This document shows, piece after piece, positions 55,501 through 64,000 of a stretch of DNA of 64,000 nt (position 1 is the stretch's first letter; every line of letters begins with the position of its first letter). Location: the NCBI GenBank assembly GCA_951799445.1, contig OX637287.1, positions 44,545,724-44,609,723 of the forward strand, in the 5' to 3' direction. This stretch comes from Pseudisothecium myosuroides. Taxonomy: Eukaryota > Streptophyta > Bryopsida > Hypnales > Lembophyllaceae. The notes below the pieces were generated by a model. The model did no database searches. It was not told the DNA's origin and was given only the letters and a program-made list of their open reading frames with translations. The translations under genes were made by a program, and so were the position numbers.

Positions 55501-56998
55501 GTGAAATCCCCCACCTAAATAGTGAAGTTAGGTTGCAAAATTCCATACTAATTTCTCAACATTTGACACTAAATAAATATTCAATGTTATTGTTCAAGAA
55601 GGCACTACTTTTGAATTAGATATTCTTGTAATTAAAACACAAACTTTTATGTGTACAACATTACAAATGGAAATATTTGAAGAAGTATTTGTTGACTTCA
55701 ATGGCTTATAAAGTAACTTTATTGGAATAAGGCAACCTTATTTTACAATTTAGTATAGACTCCAATTCCCAAACTTTGGCATCGGTCCCCTAGTCCTTGC
55801 ACTATTTCATACTAACCTTGACCTCTTTAACCTTGAAAGAACATTAGCTTATGAGACCAAGGTAGGATAATTTGATAATACCAACCTTGTTTTGTAAATA
55901 AAAGGATTAGTATTGTTGCTACACTAGGGTTCTAATTCTCTCATTGCCAATAATTAAGATCAATTTATAATCATGAAAACTTTAAATGTTTAACATTTAA
56001 AAATCTTTAAATATATAAAAGTTTCAGTTTTTAAATTTATACATGTTTAATTATAATAATAAAATTTGTAAAATTAGAAAATTGCATGTTTTGTATTAAA
56101 TTTCTAAATGAATATCTTAATCTTAACTTTAAATGATTAAATTTGAAAATTTGAAAATTCATTTATTTGTTTATTTATTTATTAAATCTTAAGTATGTGA
56201 TATTTTAAATTTTATTAAATCTTAAGCTAATTGAATTGAAATATACTTTATTACTAAATTTGTATTGCTTATGCAATTAGCAATCCAAATAGTATTTAGG
56301 AAAATGAAATACTAATTATATTACTTTCATTTATAGTTTTATTGTGGAATTCATTCTGGCTACCACTTCCATGTTGGATTTTAGTGTGGATCAAGTTAGA
56401 CAATCATCTTTATCCTTCAATTTCTAACCTTCAGCCTTTAATTCAAATTCCATCTAAAATAATAATTATGGCTTAAAATGCAAAAATAGATTTTAGATTC
56501 TTAAATTTTTAAAAATAATAAAAAATAATAAAAAGCTCTAGAGACTTTGCATAATTTTACATTGTGCATTGTATTGTAAACATGTATGGACATCTTTGAT
56601 ACTTCTTTTTTTGTCTAAGTGCATTCATTGTTCAAACAATAGAATTTTGTTTGCTTTTGATTTGAATTATTTATTTGCTTTCACCAAATTTGCAAATTGT
56701 ATTAAAAATACAAAAATGTGAAGGTATGAAGAGTCACCTTTAGCCGACATACTTCAAGGATTGATGGTTTATTAAAATGAGGTCACCCATTTTTTCCTTA
56801 CTTTTATGCATTTTAGCATTATGCAATCATTGTCCAAAAAATTTCCTATTACATGAGTTAATAAAAGTAACACATTAGAAGACATTTGAGGCCAAAAGAA
56901 GACTGCAAGTTCCCAACCTGGAAACTCTGCCTTATGCGCAGTCTGACGTGGTTGAAAATGTGCCACATCAGATTTTTTGAATTTTTTTAAAAATAATT

Positions 56999-57001
<3 letters not shown>
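52503..57001. other. Long AT-rich intergenic stretch with old repeats
   Basis: No gene recognised. Decayed type B fragments start near 53758 (CCCTTAAAATCTCATTG after TTAA) and 54963 (TTCTAAAGTCTCATTGTTCC). 54120-54260 holds a worn copy of the GCAACACA..GG..TACTTGGCTTGA block of the second duplication. 52840-52930 and 54805-54880 are copies of GGAG.GGAGATACAAATCTGC-like DNA. 55405-55440 resembles 42005-42040. 55515-55570 resembles the left part of 58218-58326. 55970-56290 is extremely AT-rich. Confidence 0.45.

Positions 57002-57065
<64 letters not shown>
57002..57065. repeat. (AT)n microsatellite
   Basis: Uninterrupted alternating A and T of about 64 bases. Frames through it are artefacts. 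Confidence 0.97.
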
Positions 57066-57068
<3 letters not shown>

Positions 57069-58217
57069 TTTTGATATTGTTATTCCTGGTTTAGAACAAG
57101 TGAACATGCAAGGGAACAAGCTTGAAACGGCCCTCCTTTGCCCTCAAATCTCCCCTAATGTCAATAATCCTTCAAAATTTTTTTATTTCTATAGATGCCC
57201 TAGTAGTGAATAATTTGGATGATTATTTCTTTACATTGAAAAAGATCTCAAACAATTTGACATCTATTTATCTATTATACTAAATACAAATTGCATTAAG
57301 GTTCATTTGTCAAAAAATTTATCATGCTCTTGTCTGCATAATTTTTCATCCATTCATTGTATCTAAATCCTAATGACATCTCCACAACTTCTCAATAAAA
57401 CTTTGCATGTTGATGATTTTTTTTATTTTCTTGCATTGCAACAAGATATTCTATTGTAATAGAATTACCATCATTCAACAATAGTTTTGTCAAAAATTAT
57501 TTTTATATAATAGAAGTTTGGGTGTTGAAAAATTATATGTATTTTTTAATTTTTTTGAAAAGAAAACAAGATTTTTGTAGATATTCTAAGATGAATGCTC
57601 AATTTTTTGAAAAATATTAATTATTATCCATACATTTAATGTACCTATTGTTTATTTACAATAATTTTCAATAGATAAATATTAGTGAAGACCTTGTTTC
57701 CATAACTTGGCGAAGTCTACACTTGGAATGTTGTGATTAGACAACCATTATGTAGCCTCCACTATCTTTATTGAAGAAATTATAAGGTATCTTCACCCTT
57801 TTGCAATACCAACCATTTGCTACTGGCTAGAATAAAGTTCTTCACAACCTCTTGTTGATCTAAACATGACAAAGCATTTGTTCAAATTTAGCATTTAATT
57901 TTCAAAAAGAACCAATTGATGGAGGTTGAAGAATTATTTTATGCAACCAATGAGAATTGAAGCACTTTACACTTCAAGGATGTTCAATTAAGGATAGTTT
58001 AGTGTCAATAATAGGTGATATTTTGACTGCAACTTTGAAAATTTGTAGTATATTCAAACAAACTCTAAAAATCCTCAAACCAATTGCATTAACATTCATT
58101 TTTTTATGCTAACTTCACGATATTATATTTTTCTTGAATTGTGAGCAAAGTTATTGGTTTCAAAAAAAGCCATGCTTTGCTTTAGGGATACCTTACTCTC
58201 TAAAGGGGATCCCGGAA
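57066..58217. other. Intergenic, AT-rich
   Basis: No gene or clear element seen. Confidence 0.4.
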
Positions 58218-58326
58218 CTACACAAAATAGTGAAATTAGGGTGCCCCACACTAATTTCTCATATCTAACACTTTCAGACATGGTCAACTATAGTCTGGGG
58301 CAACCTAATTTCACTATTTTGTGTAG
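58218..58326. mobile_element. 109-base MITE-like inverted repeat
   Basis: CTACACAAAATAGTGAAATT and AATTTCACTATTTTGTGTAG are exact inverted repeats, and pairing continues (AGGGTGCCCCA / TGGGGCAACCT). A half-copy occurs near 55515. No clear target duplication. It lies about 320 bases upstream of the ATP synthase ATG, so it could affect that promoter. Confidence 0.75.
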
Positions 58327-58644
58327 CTAAAGTCACCGGATGCTACCGTTATCCCCCATTTGACGAATAAGAAAGAATATGGAAGAGTTGGGCAACGAGA
58401 ACCGACGACGACGGACGTCCGTGAGGACGAGCAACCGAATTCATCCGGTCACCATCTGATGGTCCTGAACAATGTCTGTTGGATACTGACTATTGTCGGT
58501 TAGGTGACCGGTTAAACATGTTACCATCTTCCTCGCTTGGCATGCTCGTTCTAAGCTCTAGAATGCGTTGCCCTCATTTTCTAGTCGAATGTTTGTGAAA
58601 CCCTAGATAGAGCTTGTTTGTGGTATTGCCGTTGGATCGCAGCG

Positions 58645-59649
58645 ATGGCTACGGGAGCTGCACGCCGCGGTGGATCGCGTCTCGCTCGGCAGTTTGCGGA
58701 GAAATTGACGTTGTCTTCGTCCGTGGGGACTCAGAATGGAGCGCCGTGGGGGATGGTGCAAGGCGCGAGTCCTGCCGAGCTTGCTCCGTTCGGAGCGAGA
58801 TGCGCGTCGAATCAGGCCGTGCGGAATCGTATGCGTTCCGTGAAAAACATTCAGAAGATCACCATGGCGATGAAGATGGTGGCGGCGTCCAAGCTTCGGA
58901 CCGTCCAGGTGAAGGCGGAGAACTCGCGCGGGTTGTTTCAGCCGTTCACGGCGCTCCTCGGGGATGCGCCCGCTATCATGGGCAACAAGACGCTCGTGGT
59001 GACGTTGTCCACGGACAAGGGTTTGTGCGGGGGTCTCAATTCCACGGTGGTTAAGTACTCGCGTTCTTTGTTGAAGTTGAATGAGTTGCATGGTGAGGAT
59101 CACGACACGAAGTTCGTGATCGTGGGCGATAAGGCCAAATTACAGTTGCAGCGGGAGTACAAAAAGTATATTAGTACTTTCATCACGGAGACGCAGAAGG
59201 TGGGGATCAATTGGACGCAGATTTCCATGATGGCGGACGAGATCATCAAGGAGAACCAGTTTGATGTGATCAAGTTGGTGTACAACAAGTTCAATTCCGC
59301 GGTGTCTTTTTTGCCTACCGTCGCGACATTGCTCTCTCCGGAGCTGCTGGCTGGGGAAGAAGCACAGAAGATCGGCAACCTGGAGTCGTACGAGACGGAG
59401 GGGGGCGACACGCAAGGGGAGGTTCTTCAGAATCTCGCTGAATTTCAATTGGCTTCTGTTCTGTATAATGCCATGCTTGAGAATGCCACTAGTGAGATGG
59501 GAGCACGGATGTCCGCCATGGACAATTCGACCCGTAATGCTGGTGAGGTTCTGGATCGTTTGACTCTGAGTTACAACAGGTCTCGTCAAGCCAAGATTAC
59601 CACGGAGCTTATCGAGATTATTTCGGGTGCCGCGGCGTTGGAGGGTTAG
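58645..59649 (+). CDS. ATP3 (ATPC): Mitochondrial F1-ATP synthase gamma subunit
   Basis: 334 residues from ATG 58645 (context GCGATGGC) to TAG 59647-59649; the reading frame extends nine codons upstream only from a TTG. Residues 1 to about 50 are rich in Arg, Ala and Ser (MATGAARRGGSRLARQF) and fit a mitochondrial presequence. The mature part begins near NQAVRNRMRSVKNIQKIT, the N-terminal rotor helix, followed by AMKMVAASKLR, STDKGLCGGLN (122-132) and the C-terminal family signature ITTELIEIISGAAAL (318-332). The gamma subunit is the central stalk that turns inside alpha3beta3 and couples proton flow to ATP synthesis. It lacks the cysteine-containing regulatory insert of chloroplast gamma subunits, which supports the mitochondrial assignment. 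No intron interrupts it, unlike many angiosperm homologues as far as I know. An AAACCCTA telo-box lies at about 58597-58604, common in leaders of plant housekeeping genes. Confidence 0.96.
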   Translation: MATGAARRGGSRLARQFAEKLTLSSSVGTQNGAPWGMVQGASPAELAPFGARCASNQAVRNRMRSVKNIQKITMAMKMVAASKLRTVQVKAENSRGLFQPFTALLGDAPAIMGNKTLVVTLSTDKGLCGGLNSTVVKYSRSLLKLNELHGEDHDTKFVIVGDKAKLQLQREYKKYISTFITETQKVGINWTQISMMADEIIKENQFDVIKLVYNKFNSAVSFLPTVATLLSPELLAGEEAQKIGNLESYETEGGDTQGEVLQNLAEFQLASVLYNAMLENATSEMGARMSAMDNSTRNAGEVLDRLTLSYNRSRQAKITTELIEIISGAAALEG

Positions 59650-60611
59650 TCTCTGCGCTGTCGTCATCCTGCACATCTTTGGTGAAGTTCGATGGTTGCC
59701 GATTGGAGCATCAGGTTCTCCTCCTGACTAGAGAGATCATTTGGTTCCTAGTCATTTTGGTCACGGCAGCAGTTCGGGAGATGTACTAGACGGTAAATCT
59801 TGGGAGCATGTATGCCCTGTCTTGTGCATATCTGCCAGGAGAGTTTTTGACTCTGAATTAGGGTTCAAATGCCGTTCTTGCAAAATGGGTTGGTTGTGTC
59901 GCATTAGTTGATAGGCATTTGCCCTAGTGGACTTCATGAGGAAGTTGCCTCCCGAATTGAATGTAGAGTGCCGGACCTGTACGGCTAGTTTATAACCGTG
60001 CAGATATTGATGAAATAAGATCTTGTTGCAGGAGGATGTTGCTTGTAGTTTTCGTTTCTGATGTGTCGAGAGAATCGGCCAAGCGTCTCGGTCAAGGAGA
60101 ATAAGTTAGGGTTTAGGGTTTCTTCCTTGCTGGACAAGAGAGCAATACGCATTGCGTTTGTGTGGATCTGGTGGGCATTGTTGTGTCTTTCCAGCATCCA
60201 TTTCTTCCTCACGACTGAAATTGCACTTAAGATTCGTCATTTTGATTGACATAAGAGTACTATGAATTCCAGTTTCCAAATCTAGCTTGGAAATCGTCCG
60301 GTTGCAGGGTTAGCATAACCAATGCGCTACTTGAAAACCGAAATGGGACATGTTGTATCGAGCGCCAGCAACTCATTTTGAGGGTGTATCAGGGAATACC
60401 TAATACGTACTAAATTAACAATGGTATTTAATTTACCGACACTAAGGATGAATTCCAAGACCAAATTTTTATCTACACTAAATGGGCTCATTAGCTTGCC
60501 CCACGCTATTAGCTCGACATTTACACCGATTCACATGTTCTTTCCTGCAGAAATCGAGACAAGTTACAATAGTACTCCCCCAACCCCTGAGCAAGTGACA
60601 GATGGGAAGTG
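59650..60611. other. 3' untranslated region of ATP synthase gamma and flank
   Basis: AATAAGAT near 60016 could serve as a polyadenylation signal. A TTAGGGTTTAGGGTTTCTTC telo-box is at about 60103-60122. No further gene; the frame at 60061-60249 is not supported. Confidence 0.45.
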
Positions 60612-60615
60612 TTAA

Positions 60616-61490
60616 CCCCTAAAGTACCAAAGTCCCCTCGGGGGACAGATTTCGGGCAGGCCTGTGTGGCCTCTAATTTTGACCTGATTTTTTGAAACTT
60701 TTTTAGAAGATAGGGAATCACATTAGCTTTCTAAAAATATAATTTTTTTTTCAATTGGTGCCCGGGAGCAAAAGTTATGGCATCCTAAAGCAAAAAAGCA
60801 GTTCGCTGGGCAGAAGAAAAACCCACAGACAAATGATTTCTTTTTTAAAAAAAATTTTCCTCAAAGATCATGTTTTTGTCTACATTTGAAGCTTTGATTC
60901 ATTCTATTTGGACTAATAATGAGAAAGTTATGGACGATCTTGTTTTTCGGGCAATTTAAGCATCTTAAAAAAAAACACTTATAGAATTCATTTTTGAATG
61001 CAATTTTCAAATTTTTTCAATTTTTTTTTTTGGCGAGGTCAAGTTTGTTTGCAAAAACAATCCTACTGTTGGGATTATGTTGTTTTAATTCCACCTAAGA
61101 GCTATTAACAATTTAGTGTTTCGTTCAATTTTGGACCTACTTCTACTTAACAATATTTTTATATGTGAAAATCAAGGTTTGACATTCTGAAATTTTTTCC
61201 CTGTATGTTGTGTAGTGCAAAAAAAATCCACAAATGGCCGTCAAAGTCATCTGAAATTACAAGAAGCAGTTCAAAAAAACTTTTTTTTCCAATTTTGAAT
61301 GCTATTATCTTCCAATCGGAACGGTCAAATTTCTTGAAATTTTTACCACATAATCTGAGACAAGTGAAGTACAGGATCCTACGGTTAGATTCTAAAAAAA
61401 AAAATTCTGGTTTAGGAAGTGATCGCAGCAAAAATGGCAATTTTCAGTGGTTCTGGAGCCAAAAAATGCCTTCAGTTGGTATTTTAGGTG
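60616..61490 (-). mobile_element. TTAA-element, type B (reverse)
   Basis: Left end CCCCTAAAGTACCAAAGTCC after TTAA (60612-60615); right end CAGTTGGTATTTTAGGTG followed by TTAA (61491-61494). 875 bases, collinear in reverse with 16023-16947. The subterminal hairpin reads GTCCCCTCGGGGGAC. Confidence 0.8.
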
Positions 61491-61591
61491 TTAAATGAGC
61501 ACTTGTTAGGAATCTGTTTATCAGGGACGGTTCTTAATGCCCGAACTCTTCTCCTAAGCAACCTAATTCCTAAGGCAACCTAATGAGAGTA

Positions 61592-61870
61592 AGGTAACTA
61601 CAATACGCTTGAAACCTTTTCTAGAACTCAGCCTAGAGATTTCTTGCATGAAGTGTTCTCCAACTATTCATGAAGGTTTAGGGTTGGTTTAAGAAATACC
61701 TATTTGCAACACTTTGAAAAATTCAAAGCTTATTCATATAGTGTTCAAGAAATTCATTATAAGAGAATCTAAAATCTCCTTTTGACTACCAACAAGACCC
61801 TACAAAAAATCAATATAATAATAGGAATTGCCTCATGTTGAATTGCTCATTAAGACAATTTTAAGTATAG
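61592..61870. mobile_element. Fragment of the AGGTAACTACA element
   Basis: Starts AGGTAACTACAATACG after TA (61590-61591) and follows 17669-17940 (AACACTTTGAAAA, CCTTTTGACTAC.AACAAG, ATGTTGAATTGCT). The right end is not found. Confidence 0.55.
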
Positions 61871-64000
61871 TCAGCTTATTCTGTATAGGAGTACCAAGAG
61901 TTGTTCAAATAGTGTGTGTCGTTCTTCTTCATATGCTCTATACAACTTCTTGTGATTATTCAAAGAATTCTGCACCTCAGGTCCTTCCATGAATTCCATA
62001 TCTTTTGTATGTAATATTCTTCAACTTTGACATCTCTACTTACTAACATAATTCCCACAAATTCAGACACTCAAAACTTGGAATTTTATATTTATTTTTA
62101 ACAAAACTCTGGTATTTTTCTGAAAGTTTTGGTGAATCCTCATTTTAGAACTAATTATGTACGACAGTGGTCTGCATTTGAAACAGCCCAGGAAAAAGTC
62201 AGAATATGACAGTCGAGTAATTTTTGGGTAAAAACGAGTTTTTGAAAGAGTCATTTCAGTCAAAAGCTGCCTATCCTACAAATAGTGGAAAGGCTGGTAC
62301 TTAGAAAACAGGCAAGAACATATCATAATCAATAGAAGAATTACTACTAGTCTACCATAGCGACATTTCAGTTTGCGATATTCTTCCCAAGAAGTTAACA
62401 AACTCATGGGTTTATGGCACAAGTTGAGACAAAACAAGAGCATAGTACAGTTTTCATCCGTAGCTTCTTATGCCAATCATCTGCAGAGTGTTGAATGCTG
62501 TCTACAGTGGCATAAAATAAAAGAACTGCAAGGGCTTCTCAATGATGAAGGTAGAATCAAAGCAACGACGGTATGAGCAGCTGCTCCTCCAATGATAAAC
62601 GCTCGTCCAGAAACTCATGCATCCCTTCTTTGTGCCTACAATGACGCGCTTCATCCAGTGACTCATTTCTAAGTGCTTGAGCTTCACCATAAGTGTTGAA
62701 ACTTCAGCCTGTATTTTGCAATCAATCTGAACATCAGAAAATAAATACTTGCAATATATTAAAAATCATTTCAAAGCAGCAACTGCAACGAAGGTGCTGC
62801 AGAAGACCTATGAACCAAAATCAGTATTAGGCAGCGGAAAAGTTCCAAGTATCAAAAGCTTGGTTAAACATCTAGATGAAACGTCCGTGTTCGAATTCTA
62901 GTGTGAAATTTTTGTAACGGCTTCAACACGTTAATAATAAGTGATTAGAGCTTGACCAATAATTAAGAGAATAAATGTGACAGGAGAAGCAATTCTTACC
63001 GGTTATGTGAGCCATGTAAATCCGCCAGCTGGTAAGCAGGAAAAAAACTGCACTTCATGGAGCTAGGAGAAAATGCTTCGGTCCTAGTAATTGACATCAT
63101 ACAGGCATTCATGAGGCAGCTGATAACTGTTCCATGATCAGTTTTCAATGAGTTGAAACGCAATTGATCCTGCTTTGCCTACAAGGTGTCATGTTTGGGG
63201 TACACTTGAGCAAAATGTGCTCCAATCTGAGAAATATTTTGTCGAAGTATTGCGAAAAGGTGCCCCTCCCACTCTGTATAAGTCCCGTCCCTGCCACTGC
63301 CACCCTCGATTACTTGATTCTGCATACCACAAACACTACAGAGCGTTAAAAAAAAGCGCAGTGAATCAGTACCAGAATAACTGCGTTGACCAGTAATGAT
63401 CACGGGTTGGTTTGTACTGTAAAGGAAAACCCAACTAACAACGGTAAAAGGTTTTCTCCAAGCCCTATGCTTTGAAGATCCCCATGGGTGAAGATCCCTT
63501 TTTCTAACTTTAGGGTGCTCTTCAAAGATCTTGATAAATCACAAACCCTACAAAGCGGCAAGTAGGGTTTGTGATAATGCCAATATGGCCATGCCCCCGG
63601 TCCAATAAACAAGAAAAGAAAAGGGGTCCCCTGGAGCTAGATTTCATTGACCTTTTGGTATTGCAAGTACACTAGGGTCCTCTCACACTTTAGAGAGGAC
63701 CTTAGCGCCTTCCATACCCTATAGAACGCCGGGTCTGCACAGCGGGTCCTCTATTCTACTCCTGCACCTGATGAATTTGACAGAGACATTTGAACTTCAT
63801 AATGAAACTGAAGAAAGTCGATTCAAATCAAACCCCGGACATAAATGTCGAGAGGAAGTATCCCTTAAACCACCTCCATAAACTGCAGAGATGAGCAGTG
63901 AAACCCATACAGAGAAACATGCTCGTGATTATACGAGAAAGGTGAAAGAAAAATGAAAAGAGAAAAAAGAATAGCAGAATGTAAATGACCAGAATAACTA
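61871..64000. other. Unassigned region at the window end
   Basis: No confident gene. On the minus strand 62565-62715 one frame gives a stretch that looks coding (ALRNESLDEARH, HEFLDERLSLEEQLL), and 63179-63330 another (EGGSGRDGTYTEWEGH, LRQNISQIGAHFAQVYP). These could be exons or decayed remains of one minus-strand gene, but no family is recognised and no splice model was convincing. Two clear hairpins lie at 63538-63575 (ATCACAAACCCTAC arms, 10-base loop) and about 63675-63702 (GGTCCTCTC arms). Confidence 0.3.

Noticed and set aside
56772..57213. Frames with Ile-Tyr runs on both strands
   Set aside because: Produced by the (AT)n microsatellite.
60290..60345. A-box-like TAGCGCATTGG on the minus strand, considered as a tRNA or tRNA-derived SINE
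   Set aside because: No B box (GGTTCRANNCC), no acceptor-stem pairing and no anticodon arm could be drawn.

Overview
The window looks like nuclear DNA of a land plant, probably a seed-free one (moss, liverwort, hornwort, lycophyte or fern). The grounds are a DREB2-type AP2/ERF transcription factor, plant SINA-like RING ligases, a mitochondrial ATP synthase gamma subunit, AAACCCTA/TTTAGGG telo-boxes next to genes, and long AT-rich intergenic DNA packed with nested small transposons. The species cannot be named from the sequence.

Genes are few. (1) Two SINA-like E3 ubiquitin ligase genes lie on the minus strand at 1-1081 (runs off the window start) and 4060-5340 (complete). Each has two exons, with the intron at the same codon inside the RING finger. 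(2) An uninterrupted DREB2 (subgroup A-2) transcription factor lies at 20307-21185 (+). (3) A 586-residue protein of unrecognised family lies at 34597-36357 (-). It has a possible degenerate AP2-like region, a hydrophobic stretch, a Pro-rich linker and a C-terminal coiled coil. Its paralogue at 49732-51477 (-) is broken by one in-frame TGA. (4) The mitochondrial ATP synthase gamma subunit lies at 58645-59649 (+) without introns. The plus-strand block at 33627-34018 and 47311-47756 looks like remains of another duplicated coding sequence.

Two large direct duplications shape the middle. About 31040-37300 matches about 45950-52330, and about 37180-40620 matches about 42180-43740. Because the copies acquired different insertions, one copy serves as the empty site for the other, and target-site duplications can be read directly.

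The rest is mostly nonautonomous mobile DNA. The most striking family has ends 5'-CCCCTAAA(T/G)GCCCAAGG and sits at TTAA targets, the hallmark of piggyBac-like elements. At least eleven copies are recognisable; some are nested, and in two cases two elements are joined through one shared TTAA. A second large group has ends AGGTAG/AGGTGG/AGGTAA and TA duplications. Single or few copies of CACTA-like (TSD AAT), PIF/Harbinger-like (TSD TTA), pogo/Emigrant-like (TSD TA), 5'-truncated non-LTR tails (TSDs of 9 and 13 bases), a 747-base element ending GGGTCATTGCAA, and a 600-base near-palindrome are also present. I found no CRISPR array, rRNA or convincing tRNA.
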